From the NCBI GenBank assembly GCA_014237855.1, contig JABACD010000007.1:1-64000 (forward strand): DNA of 64,000 nucleotides, read 5' to 3'. Positions 25,139 to 35,200 of the stretch are shown piece after piece. The translations under genes were made by a program, and so were the position numbers. The stretch is from Planctomycetota bacterium (GTDB taxonomy: Bacteria > Planctomycetota > UBA1135 > GCA-002686595). Position 1 is the first letter of the stretch; the number at the start of each line of letters is the position of its first letter. The notes beneath the pieces are model-generated. The model worked only from the letters and a program-made list of their open reading frames with translations. It ran no database searches and had not been told where the DNA came from.

Positions 25139-28100
25139 TCAGTCCTCTAGCTTGAGGCGCACCTTCTTCTCACTGACCCGACCTCGTATGGAAACGCGCT
25201 TGTCAGTCGTCCTGCCATCGGACATGGTCGCCTTTACCGTGTACTTGCCTGGCGGCAAGGGGCCCATGCGTCGCTCCTTGTTCGATCCGCCCTGGTTGAA
25301 GAGTGATCGCATCTGCTCGGCTGTCATCAGGCTGCCCACCTCACTGCCATTCGAGTCGAAGACCTCATAACGAGCCCTCATCTCCACAGGCTCTCCCTTC
25401 TCTTCGAGAGTGACTACCAGGTAAGTGGCTGCCTCGAGGCTCACGCGAGTCTCTGTCGTCTCCTCTGATACGACTCGCACGGTGGTGGCATCACTCGAGG
25501 CGTAGCCGCTGGCCCGTGCAGAGAGCCGGAATTCACCTGGACTCAATCCAGCTTGCTTGAATTCTCCGGCCGCATTGGTCGTGGTTCCGGAGATGCTTGA
25601 GACCATCCTTCCCGAGGCATCTCGGAAGAAGAGAGAGGCGTTCTCGATGGGGCTACCACCGGGTCCGACCACAACGCCACTCACCGACCCCGATCGTTGA
25701 AGCAGGAAATCGATCCCGGTGAGAACTTGATCCTCGTAGAGGGTCAGGCCTCCCTCAATCGCAGTTCCCCACTCCGCGTCCGAGCGGCCCCCCCAACTGG
25801 AGGTGTTCGCCCTGATCGTGTAGCTGCCAGGCTCAAGGGCCTCCATGGAATAGGCACCACGCTCGTCCGTGGTTGCCTGGTCGCCGCCCCAGCGCATCTG
25901 ACCCAATCCGTCATCCCGTGCGATGGTGACTCGAATTCCGGCCGCTGGCTTGCCGCCTGCTTTCTTCACGGTGCCCTCGATGCGTCCCATCGGAATGCTC
26001 AGATTCACCCGCACCTCGTCCTGAGAGGGGATCCGCGTCGACAGGGCGACACCCAGGCGTCCCTGCTGCGCACTGATGGTGTGTGCTCCTGGGCGATCAA
26101 CGACCAGCTCGTAGCTACCGTCGTCTTGGGTCTGTGCGCTCTTCATGCCCTCGAAGACCGCTGAGCCCTCCGAGACCGCCACCACGTTGGCTCCCACCAC
26201 TGGTTCACCGGCCAGCGTCACTGTCCCGAAGACGCGGACCGGTCTGCGCGGTTCGCCCCCCAAGGCAACGGTCACCAGCTTGCCATCTTCCACCTGAACA
26301 GTCTCGGTGATCAGCTTGCCCATGATCTCGGTGAAGGCCGACGCGCCCCGAGAGCCACGCATTCCACGGCCCATCTCCTCCATGGACGGTGCTGCACTGA
26401 CTGCCCACTCTCCCGGCGTCACCGCTTCAAAAGAAAAGCTACCAGCCGCATCAGTTCGAGTCTCTCCTCGAGCACCGAACCCCATGGCATTCGAGCCCCA
26501 GGTGACTCGCTGGCCGGGGACTGGATCACCTTCGGGGCTGAAGACGTTACCGTCGATTCGTCCACCGATCCTCAGAAGGAGCTCGATGTCATCGAGCTGT
26601 GTCCCCGGCTCTACGGTGTAGCTGAGGCCCTCACTGTCAGCCCAGGCCTCAGCTGAGGCGACCAGCTCGATCGTGCCCGGTGCCAGCTCTCCGAACTCGA
26701 ACCGACCCTCTTGATCGGACTCCGTGTAGGCACCCGCCGGGCCGGACCAGGGATTTGAGTCCCCCCTACCATCATCGGCACGAACCGAGGCGCCCGCAAC
26801 GATCGCGCCTCTGCTGTCCACAACGCGTCCGGTCAGTCGGGCTGTTCTCATCATGGTCAGCTCCAGCGTCGCGGTTGTGTCACTGAGGAGCCAGGTCAGA
26901 GGCTCTGCTTGAACATGGCCGCTGGCGGTGACCTCGATGGTCCACTCACCAGCCCCAACACGCGCGAAGACAAAAGAGCCATCCTCGCTCTCAAATGACT
27001 GACGCTCTCGCGCTCCACCAGCCTCCGTTGACCGGACGCTGAGCTGAAACTCGGTGACAGGCTGCCCGAGGTCATCGATCACACGTCCAGCAAAGCTCAG
27101 GGGCCCCTGCAGCTCCAGACGAAGATCCGTGGCACCAGCCTCAACGCCATCGAGACCAGCACGCCAAAGGGGAGCATCCTCATTGTCGTCCGCCCCTTGA
27201 GTCGAGGTTGTTCGCAGGTTGTAGGTGGCCACGTCCAGACCTGAGATCTTGAAACTGCCGTCCTCAGCTGTCCGCGCAGAGCCTGCGGTCGTGACGCGGG
27301 AACCGCCCCAGTTTCCCCATCCGGAAGGCTGCATTGAGCCCGCTGTGACCAGAGCCCCTGCAGCGCCACGACCATCCGGCCACAGGACCACACCACTGAT
27401 TGACTCTCCACGGCTCAAGATCAGCCGCATGCCCTGAACCAACTCGCCTTCCGCGAGGGCGAACTCATCGCTGCTCGATTCCTGCCAGCCATCGAGTTCA
27501 GCGCTCAGCTGAGTCTCTCCAGGCTCGATACCGCGCAACTCGAACCTGCCTTCGGAGTCGGTGGTGGTCTCCCGTGAGGCCCCAATCCCCATCCAGGACA
27601 TGCCCCCGGCCGCGGTGGCTACCTCCACACCCCCAAGGGGCTCTCCAGCCTCGTCGTGAACCTCACCGCTCACGGTCCCGCCTGCAGTGGGTCGTATCTC
27701 GATCACTCGATCCTCGCCGGGCTCAAGCTCCAGAGCCGGTAAGGACTCTGCATGGTGCTCAGAGAAGTTCGGCAGCACTGACCAGGCGACCTCCGTGTCC
27801 AGGGCACGAAACTCCAGCACAGCCATGTCCTCAACCGACTGTTCGCGTCTCTGCCACCTGGCCCCCTGTGCTCTGCGACCAAAGGAACCACCGGAGAGAG
27901 CAATCGTTCCAGAGAGCTCTTCGGTCCCCTGCTCGACCTGGAGGACCACTCTTGCTCCGAGGCGTGGTTCGAGCTCAATCGCGGCCTCTTCTGGTGTTGG
28001 CCGCGCGGGCTCCCTGAGAAAGAGATGCTCACCATCCAGCAGCAAGACCACCGCCTCGTCCTTTGGAAGCGTCAGGGTGAGGCTTCGCCCCTGTTCAACC

Positions 28101-28495
28101 GTGGCTGTGGCCAGAACCAGCTCGGGCTTCTCGGCGATCTCGCGCAAGGTCCGCTCCTGACTCTCAGGAACCTCATCGTCCGCGATGGCGATCACTCGCA
28201 GCGCGGAGTCGGGGGGCGTACCCGCCGGAAACAGCACTGCCACCTCGAGGTCGCGCTGTCCCGGGCCAGCCTCCAGGCGTTCTTCACTGACCCTCTGAAT
28301 GGCAGCCTGTTCTGGAGAGGGGGCGACTCCCGACAGGGAGGGCGGGCCGGAGCTGGGCTCCAGGGCCGCCGCAGCACGACCGGGTAGAAGGACATCCTCG
28401 CCCTGGTGCGACTGATCGGCACCAAGCAGGAAGAACCCTCCTGCGGCCAGGGCAACGAGTGCCAGAAGCACGACAAGGAGACGACTGGGATTCAT
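25139..28495 (-). CDS. Large exported protein of carboxypeptidase-regulatory-like repeats
   Basis: 1118 residues. A single hydrophobic segment at about 5-25 (LVVLLALVALAAGGFFLL) acts as an uncleaved anchor or signal. The rest is a chain of about eight to nine beta-sandwich repeats of the CarboxypepD_reg type, each with a pattern such as GxVxDxxGxPxxGAxV ... DxxGxFxxxxLxPGxYxLxA; clear copies begin near residues 272, 365, 465, 560, 655, 790, 870 and 960. No protease or other catalytic domain is seen. Such proteins are thought to be structural or adhesive parts of the envelope. A smaller relative with the same kind of N-terminal anchor is at 47905-49398. Confidence 0.82.
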   Translation of the reverse strand: MNPSRLLVVLLALVALAAGGFFLLGADQSHQGEDVLLPGRAAAALEPSSGPPSLSGVAPSPEQAAIQRVSEERLEAGPGQRDLEVAVLFPAGTPPDSALRVIAIADDEVPESQERTLREIAEKPELVLATATVEQGRSLTLTLPKDEAVVLLLDGEHLFLREPARPTPEEAAIELEPRLGARVVLQVEQGTEELSGTIALSGGSFGRRAQGARWQRREQSVEDMAVLEFRALDTEVAWSVLPNFSEHHAESLPALELEPGEDRVIEIRPTAGGTVSGEVHDEAGEPLGGVEVATAAGGMSWMGIGASRETTTDSEGRFELRGIEPGETQLSAELDGWQESSSDEFALAEGELVQGMRLILSRGESISGVVLWPDGRGAAGALVTAGSMQPSGWGNWGGSRVTTAGSARTAEDGSFKISGLDVATYNLRTTSTQGADDNEDAPLWRAGLDGVEAGATDLRLELQGPLSFAGRVIDDLGQPVTEFQLSVRSTEAGGARERQSFESEDGSFVFARVGAGEWTIEVTASGHVQAEPLTWLLSDTTATLELTMMRTARLTGRVVDSRGAIVAGASVRADDGRGDSNPWSGPAGAYTESDQEGRFEFGELAPGTIELVASAEAWADSEGLSYTVEPGTQLDDIELLLRIGGRIDGNVFSPEGDPVPGQRVTWGSNAMGFGARGETRTDAAGSFSFEAVTPGEWAVSAAPSMEEMGRGMRGSRGASAFTEIMGKLITETVQVEDGKLVTVALGGEPRRPVRVFGTVTLAGEPVVGANVVAVSEGSAVFEGMKSAQTQDDGSYELVVDRPGAHTISAQQGRLGVALSTRIPSQDEVRVNLSIPMGRIEGTVKKAGGKPAAGIRVTIARDDGLGQMRWGGDQATTDERGAYSMEALEPGSYTIRANTSSWGGRSDAEWGTAIEGGLTLYEDQVLTGIDFLLQRSGSVSGVVVGPGGSPIENASLFFRDASGRMVSSISGTTTNAAGEFKQAGLSPGEFRLSARASGYASSDATTVRVVSEETTETRVSLEAATYLVVTLEEKGEPVEMRARYEVFDSNGSEVGSLMTAEQMRSLFNQGGSNKERRMGPLPPGKYTVKATMSDGRTTDKRVSIRGRVSEKKVRLKLED

Positions 28496-28514
28496 GGGGA
28501 GTAAGTGCTGAGTT

Positions 28515-28534
28515 GGGTCGGAGGCATCCGACCC
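28515..28534 (-). terminator. Hairpin after the DsbA-like gene
   Basis: GGGTCGG and CCGACCC make a perfect 7-base stem with a 6-base loop, 65 bases past the stop of the DsbA-family gene and just before the start of the next minus-strand gene. There is no T run, so termination efficiency is uncertain; it could equally be a leader hairpin of the repeat-protein gene. Confidence 0.35.
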
Positions 28535-28598
28535 TTCGATCCGGACACCGTCACGGATGCGTCAGAGTAGCGGGTCTTGGCCCATACTGGTCCAGTTC

Positions 28599-29252
28599 TC
28601 ACCCAGAGGACCCGCCCATGGTGCCCGGAGAGGGCTGATCGGGGCGGAGCAATCCAGCACGGTCCAGCATCGAGCGTAGGCTGGCCGGGTCGGTCCAGCC
28701 GCAGCTGATCAGCTCCGCGGAACCATCACGCTCGAGAGCTAGGCTGGGGTAAGAGCGTGCACCCAGGTGATCACGACGCTGGAAGTGGCTCGAGAGCTCG
28801 GCCTGGATGTCTGCAGAGTCCAGTCGCCGAGCAAAAGCCTCCCCATCCAGGCCCAGCTCGGCCCCCAGATCCACCAGCACTGCGGGATCCGAGGGGTCAC
28901 GCGCCTCGCGGTAGTAGGCTCGCTGGATCGCCTTGAACATGGCCTCCCCGTGCTCACCAGCTGCGAGGACCGCGCGACAGGCGGGCCAGGTGGAGCGCCG
29001 GGGCTCACACTTTTCCCAGAAGGACCACTCGAATCTGACCCCGGTTCGACTCTCAACGGCCCTCCAGGCCTCTTGCACATAGCGTCGGGTCTCCAGCGTC
29101 ATGGGGGAGTCGTCGTCGGGAGCCAGTCCACCCAGGACCAGCTCGAACCTGACGAAAGGCTCCAGATCATGACGCAGTTCTTCCAGTACCGGTGCAAAGC
29201 CGAAGCACCATGAACACATCGGATCAGCTACATAGAGCAGCCTGGCTTCCAT
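28599..29252 (-). CDS. Cytoplasmic DsbA-family (FrnE-like) thiol oxidoreductase
   Basis: 217 residues. The active site C13-S-W-C16 stands very early, in YVADPMCSWCFGFAP, as in cytoplasmic DsbA-like proteins such as the FrnE group rather than periplasmic DsbA. The helical insert (residues about 50-140) and the cis-Pro region ARSYPSLAL near residue 180 complete the fold. No signal peptide is present. It starts one base after the stop of the esterase gene upstream, so the two are surely co-translated, and a thioredoxin-reductase-like gene heads the same group. This suggests a local thiol-disulfide module, which is inference. The final residues PSPGTMGGSSG look unstructured. Confidence 0.85.
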   Translation of the reverse strand: MEARLLYVADPMCSWCFGFAPVLEELRHDLEPFVRFELVLGGLAPDDDSPMTLETRRYVQEAWRAVESRTGVRFEWSFWEKCEPRRSTWPACRAVLAAGEHGEAMFKAIQRAYYREARDPSDPAVLVDLGAELGLDGEAFARRLDSADIQAELSSHFQRRDHLGARSYPSLALERDGSAELISCGWTDPASLRSMLDRAGLLRPDQPSPGTMGGSSG

Positions 29253-29253
29253 C

Positions 29254-31002
29254 CTAGTAGCGCCAGCTCGTCAGGTCAGCGTCCTTCGGTGCAGAGGACT
29301 CGATCCTTTGGAGGATCTTCGGGATGTACATCGTGTTGTAACGCAGCCGTGAAATGGCGTTGGGGTTCTCCTGGTCACCATTCCAACAGTGCTCCGCTCG
29401 ATCCCCATACTCGACTTCCCCGTCGTAGAAGGGCTCCTCGGTCCTCTTCAAGAAGGCCTCTGTCAGGTAGACGGCGTTGTTGAGGTAGTAGTTGTCCATG
29501 TCACCGCAGTACAGGTGCAGCTTGCCCCTGAGCTTCGGGCCCAGGGTCTTCCAGTCGCGCTGCATGATGTGGCGCAGGTCGTAGTTCTCCCGCCAGTAGT
29601 CAGCCACCTCGGAATCGATCACGCCCGTCCGCTTGTCCCAGATGGGCCGCGGATAGCCATCATCCCCGACCGGAGAGTAGACCGCCTGCCAGATGTCGAA
29701 CTGGTCACCAGAGCGTCCCTTAGAGCCCAAGGCCAGCTCCATGTAGTTCATGTCACGCAGGGTGGAGTCCACCTGGCCCAACCAGTTCCTGTGCCCCGGC
29801 CTCAACAATCGAGCGAAGGGGCCCTCTTCCCAGTAGGCGTTCTTGTCCTCGTAGAGGTTCACGAGGCAGTAGGCACGGAAGTCGATCGGGTCCGGGCAAG
29901 CAGCGAAACAGCCATTGTACTCGTCTGGATAGAAGACCTGCGCTGCAAGCGCCTCCCACCCCCCTGTGGAGCCGCCGTACAGGAAGCGAGCCCAGCCCTC
30001 ACCGATCCCACGAAACTGCTCTTCGATGGCAGGAATCAACTCATGGGTGATCGCATCCCCATAGGGTCCCAGGTTTGCAGAGTTGACCGCATAAGAGTCG
30101 TCATAGAAGGGGTTGGGGTGCTGGATCTCGACGATCAGGAACCGCGGAAGATCGTCAGACACCCAGCGCTGATAGAAGTCATGTGCTTCCTGTTGCTGGA
30201 TTCGATTGTAGCCCTCCAGCTGGAAGCGCTCGCTGTACTCAGGCTCGAGGTCTGGATCCGGGGGCTCTGGTCGAAACCCTCCGAAGTCAGCCGGGAAGTG
30301 CCCATGGAACACACAGAGCGGATACCGCGCCTCTGGATGCTCATCAAACCCACGAGGAAGCAGAACATGGGCGCCCAGGAACATCGGTCGGCCCCAGAAG
30401 TCACTGAGCAGCTTTGACTGGATCTTGATGTGCTTGACGTACTCCGTGTCCTCGGGCTCCTCGATAGGCGGGATCACCTGGTCCATGAGGAGTTCAACGG
30501 TCAGCGCACCTGCTCCAATCGTGTAGCGACGTGGAAGGCTGTAGAGGTTTCCTGGAGCACGATTCCAACGCTGACCTTCCCCGCGATCCATGGGGAGCTT
30601 CAATGTATGCCCATGGGCAACATCAAAGGTCTCGTAGCGGTGCAACACCGCCTGGACGTGGTAATCGCCCGGAGGGATCTCTGCCGGTGTCTGCAGAGGA
30701 AAGCCAAAGAACCCCTCTCTTGTCGGCAAGCCATCTGGCGGTGTCTTGAGCACCTCCTTCACCTCGGGCGCCATGCCGGTCACATCAAATCCAAAGACCT
30801 GGGCTGAACGAACGTTCCCACTGACCTGGAAGCGGGGTTCAGTCTCTCCGTTCTTCGTGAGCAAGACGAGCAGACGACCATCAATGGCCTCATCACAGAC
30901 CTCACGGGTAAAGCGGATCCTGATGTCATTCATCACGGGTGCGGGGGCCGGAGAGGCTCCACTGCAGAGGGGCAGGAGCGTCAAGAGCGTCTGGAGAGTC
31001 AT
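29254..31002 (-). CDS. Secreted alpha/beta-hydrolase-fold esterase
   Basis: 582 residues with a signal sequence at the N-terminus (LLTLLPLCSGASPAP). An N-terminal beta-rich region of about 170 residues precedes the hydrolase fold. The fold shows YPLCVFHGHFPADFGGF as the oxyanion region and GGSTGGWEA as the nucleophile elbow (Ser in G-S-T-G-G). The late GDRAEHCWNGD probably carries the catalytic His. This is the putative esterase class related to feruloyl and enterobactin esterases, though the length and the large inserts are unusual. Substrate unknown. It lies 18 bases after the thioredoxin-reductase-like gene and one base before the DsbA-like gene. Confidence 0.78.
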   Translation of the reverse strand: MTLQTLLTLLPLCSGASPAPAPVMNDIRIRFTREVCDEAIDGRLLVLLTKNGETEPRFQVSGNVRSAQVFGFDVTGMAPEVKEVLKTPPDGLPTREGFFGFPLQTPAEIPPGDYHVQAVLHRYETFDVAHGHTLKLPMDRGEGQRWNRAPGNLYSLPRRYTIGAGALTVELLMDQVIPPIEEPEDTEYVKHIKIQSKLLSDFWGRPMFLGAHVLLPRGFDEHPEARYPLCVFHGHFPADFGGFRPEPPDPDLEPEYSERFQLEGYNRIQQQEAHDFYQRWVSDDLPRFLIVEIQHPNPFYDDSYAVNSANLGPYGDAITHELIPAIEEQFRGIGEGWARFLYGGSTGGWEALAAQVFYPDEYNGCFAACPDPIDFRAYCLVNLYEDKNAYWEEGPFARLLRPGHRNWLGQVDSTLRDMNYMELALGSKGRSGDQFDIWQAVYSPVGDDGYPRPIWDKRTGVIDSEVADYWRENYDLRHIMQRDWKTLGPKLRGKLHLYCGDMDNYYLNNAVYLTEAFLKRTEEPFYDGEVEYGDRAEHCWNGDQENPNAISRLRYNTMYIPKILQRIESSAPKDADLTSWRY

Positions 31003-31020
31003 GATGTGTACGGGGGTGAT

Positions 31021-32025
31021 TCAGGAGCTCCTGGAGGTTCGACGGATCTTGCGCTTGCGGGCTCTGACCCGGCGGTCGACTTCGTCCGCTGCATCAACTG
31101 CCTCGTCCCAGGCCGTGTAGATCTGCATCTTACTGCCAGCGACCAGGTCGCCAACAACGAAGAAGCCCTCGACGTTCGATTCGAAGCTGTCACTCACCAC
31201 TGCCTTTCCAACAGCGTCCACCTCTCCACCCAAGGAGGTCAGCAGTTCGTTGTAGGCGATGATTCCCAGGGCAATTACAGATCGGCTGCTACCTACCTTT
31301 CTTCCATCCTCCAGCAAGAAGCCGGCAAGACCGCCATCATCACTCTCGAGGATTTCGACGATGGGGGACTCGAGCAACTCCATGCCATAGAGTTCGGCGG
31401 TCTCCCTGGCCTTCGGCGAGAAGTCCGCACCAGTGCCATTGGTCAGGACGGGGACATCTTCATGACCGTAACGATCCATCATCATGCTGCCGATGTGGAT
31501 GGCACTGTCACTCCTACCCACCACGCTTAGACTGTGGCCTCGCGTGCGATGACCGTCGCATCGGACGCAGTAAATGGCCTCACCACGGTTGGCGAACGGA
31601 AAGATGGGCTCGATGCTCCCACCGATCGAGGGCTGGACATCCATGACGCCCGTGGCGAGAACCACGTTCCGGGCACGCAGGCTGGCCGACGCCTTCCGAG
31701 AGGTGTACTCGAGCACAAAACAATCATCCTCCTTGCTGACCCGGTCCACCTTGGCCTTCAAGGTCTCCCCGAGTTCAGAGAGTCCTTCCTGACCCTTGAG
31801 CCACTTGAGCGTCGAAGCCGAGGTCCTTGTGATGGGCCGATCAAGGCCGTGCATTCCGGGGATGTTGTCCACATCCATGACCCAGGTAGCTCTTCCCTTT
31901 CTCTTGGAGTCCGCATCCCCGGTGAAGAGCACAACCCGGTTGCCGTTCAGAACACCGCGCAGATACGCCATGGTGCCGGCACCACCGGCACCAATCACCG
32001 CCATGTCGTAGAGAGTCTCTTCCAT
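31021..32025 (-). CDS. Thioredoxin-reductase-like FAD oxidoreductase
   Basis: 334 residues from ATG at 32025; AAGGA lies 8 bases upstream, and the alternative ATG at 32034 overlaps it. The FAD motif is VIGAGGAGTMA (10-20). C153-V-R-C156-D-G-H stands where thioredoxin reductase has C-A-T-C-D-G. The C-terminal FAD motif is VEGFFVVGDLVAGSKMQIYTAWDEAVDAA. The second nucleotide site, SLSVVGRSDSAIHIG, is a poor match to the NADPH motif GxGxxA, and the basic residues that read NADPH are not evident. The protein may therefore take electrons from ferredoxin or NADH, or be a TrxR-like disulfide oxidase. It heads a tight three-gene group with an esterase and a DsbA-family protein. Confidence 0.8.
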   Translation of the reverse strand: MEETLYDMAVIGAGGAGTMAYLRGVLNGNRVVLFTGDADSKRKGRATWVMDVDNIPGMHGLDRPITRTSASTLKWLKGQEGLSELGETLKAKVDRVSKEDDCFVLEYTSRKASASLRARNVVLATGVMDVQPSIGGSIEPIFPFANRGEAIYCVRCDGHRTRGHSLSVVGRSDSAIHIGSMMMDRYGHEDVPVLTNGTGADFSPKARETAELYGMELLESPIVEILESDDGGLAGFLLEDGRKVGSSRSVIALGIIAYNELLTSLGGEVDAVGKAVVSDSFESNVEGFFVVGDLVAGSKMQIYTAWDEAVDAADEVDRRVRARKRKIRRTSRSS

Positions 32026-32261
32026 TACCTGCATCCTTGGGAGCTGTCACCGATTTTCGAATGGGGGAGGAGGAACCAGGAACCCTAGCTCCCCTTGGGC
32101 AAAGCGTCCAGCCACGAACGCACCTCGCGGCGGCCACGAGCCCCCGCCTCTGCCTGCCAGGGCCCCCCGGCTTTCACCAGGTGAACGGACTGGAACTGGC
32201 TCAAATCGCTCAGCTTCGGTACCTTCTCTCTCCGTGCCCGGCGGGGCCCGCTGACGATCGA

Positions 32262-35200
32262 ATGCTTCCCGAGGATCCCAAGGACGACTCCACCTCTCTC
32301 GAGGAAGCAGAGCAGATCTTTGAGCAGCACCTGAGTCACCTCGAGGAGGGCCGAGAGGTGGATGTCGAAAAACTCTGCCAGCAATACCCCGAGCACAGGC
32401 TGGCCTTTCTCAGCCTGCAGGGCGCTGTTCGCATGATCGGGGCGGCTCGCCAGCAGGAGACGGTCTCCATGAGTGGCCTGATTCGAGCGCGCTATGGTGA
32501 CGACGCTGACCCAGGTGTGATCCTCGATGCAGAGGAGGACCGAGGAGCGCTCCAACGGGGATCAGATGTCTTTCCGCAGCAGGATGCAAACTCCCCCCTT
32601 CTAGGACGCTACCGGATCAAGCACGAGGTCGCACGTGGAGGTCAGGGGGTGGTTCTGCGTGTCTGGGATGAGGACCTCCGACGCCACCTTGCCATGAAGG
32701 TCATGCTCCCGACCTCAGCAATCATCGGGCGAAAGGGCAGTGCGAAACTCGACAGCAAGAACCTGTCGCGATTCCTGGAGGAGGCGCAGGTCACGGGCCA
32801 ATTGGACCATCCGGGCTTTGTCCCCGTTCACGAGATCGGCGTCAGCCCGGACGGACGCGTGTTCTTCACGATGAAGCTCGTGCGTGGCCAAAGCCTCAAG
32901 TCTGTGTTTCAGCTGGTCCACGAGGATCATCCCGAATGGAACCTCACTCGAGTTGTGGGCATCATCCTCCGAGTCTGTGAGGCCATGGCCTACGCTCACG
33001 AGAAGAGCGTGGTTCACCGGGACCTCAAGCCCGGAAACGTGATGGTCGGCAAGCATGGTGCTGTGTACGTCATGGACTGGGGCCTGGCCCGGGTGCTCGG
33101 AAGGAAGGAGACCAAGGACATCCGGCTCCGACAGGAGACCGAGGTCAGCCACGTCGTCAGCCAGCGCAATGATGATTCTGATGGCGACCCCGAATCTCCA
33201 CTGGTAACGATGGATGGAGACGTCGTTGGGACACCCGCTTACATGTGCCCAGAGCAGGCTCGAGGAGAGGTGGAGCTCGTTGACAGGCGGGCCGACGTCT
33301 ACTCGGTCGGAGCGATCCTCTATCACCTCCTGGCGGGCTCGCCTCCCTACGTCCCAGCTGGAGCAAGGATCTCCAATCGCACCATTCTCCACAATGTGCT
33401 GCAGGGCGCTCCGCTGTCGCTGGCACAGGCAGCGCCCAGCGCACCGGCCGAGCTGGTAGCCATCACCGAGAAGGCCATGGCTCGCAATCGAATGCAACGC
33501 TACGCCGACATGGGTGAGCTCGCTGCCGATGTGAGGGCCTTCCTCGAGAACCGGGTGGTCAAGGCCTTTGAGCAGGGCCCCATAGCCGAGCTAAAGAAGC
33601 TGCTGTTGAGGAACAAGCTGACCGCCTCCATCGTGATCGTTTCGACTCTTGCCATCCTGGGAGCCACCACCGGCAGTTCGGTGGTTCTCGCGGGCAAGAA
33701 CAAGGACCTCGAAGAGGCCCGGGACGAGGCTCGCTTTCAAACCCAGGAAATCCTCTCCCTGTCGGCGCTGCAAGAACTGGAGACCCTGGTACAGCGAGCG
33801 GACCGCTTATGGCCCGTTGTCCCGGAGCGGATTGCTGACTACCAGTCCTGGCTGAAGGATGCAGACGAGCTGACCAGCGAGCTTGATCGTTACCAGGCCT
33901 CCCTTCAATCAATCCGCCAGCTGGCTCTTCCTGCAACCTTCATCGATATCAACATCGATTCAGACCCGACGGCAGTCAGCGCACGAGCCGCCAAGGACGA
34001 GCTCCAGGCCAGGGAGGCTGATCTGATCGCCCTACGCACGAAGGCTCAGGCAGGTGACCCGCAAGCCGCGGATGGACTTGTCACGCTTGTCTCAGCCGTC
34101 AACAAGGCTCGCCAGCACCTGGAGACCCGACTTCAAATTGCCTCCCAGGTACGCGAGTGGCGCTTCTCTGAGCTGGATGACCAGTGGCGCCACGACCGCT
34201 TGGAATTTCTTGTAGCCAGCCTTGAGACCCTCCTGGATCCCGAGATCGGCATGATTCACGGGCTCTCGGCCAAGCATGGAATTGGTATTGCCCGGCGTCT
34301 CGAGCTGGCGTCCAGCCTTGAGGAACGAACGCTTCTGGCTCCCGAGAGTCAAGCGAGCTGGGCTGAGGCCTGTGCAAGCATCGCAGACCCGGCCGACTGC
34401 CCAGCCTATGGGGGCCTCTCGATCCAACCCCAGCTTGGCCTGCTCCCCCTTGGGCGCGACCGCAGCAGCGGACTGTGGGAGTTTGCCGATATCCGCACGG
34501 GCGTGCTGCCATCTCGGAACAGCCAGGGTGAGCTGACCATGTCTCCCGAGAATGCCATCGTCCTGGTGCTGCTGCCTGGTGGAGAGTTCGAGATGGGGGC
34601 TGTGCCCGAGGACCCAGATGCGCCTCGAAGCGCAGGCACACCCCAGAGGGACGAGGCCCCCATCCGCAAGGTTCGTCTGAGCCCCTTCTTCTTCTCAAAG
34701 TATGAGCTCACTCAGGCACAGTGGGAGCGAGCAGCAGGCACCAACCCCAGCTCGTTTGCGGCGGGCTCTGCGTTACCGGCCGGTGCTCAGGGAGCAACGA
34801 TCCTTGGATCGCACCCTGTCGAGTCCATCAGCTGGCTCGACTGCCAGCTGACCCTCTCATGGCTTGGCATGCGTCTCCCCACGGAGGCGCAATGGGAGTA
34901 CGGGGTACGTGGAGGCACCAGCACCGTGTGGAGTACCGGGGACCGCATGGACACCCTCACCGAAGCGGCCAACATCCAAGACCCAGTAGGTGCAGGTGCA
35001 GGCCAGACATGGCAAGAGCAACCTGAGCCCGAGATCTCGCCAGATGGGCATGCCATCCATGCTCCCGTGGGTAGCTTCGCAGCCAATGACTTCGGTCTGC
35101 ATGACATGCACGGAAATGTCTGGGAGTGGTGTCGCGATGCCTATGGGAAGAACTACGACCCCCGAAACACGATCGGTGATCACGAGGCATACGGAGCGGT

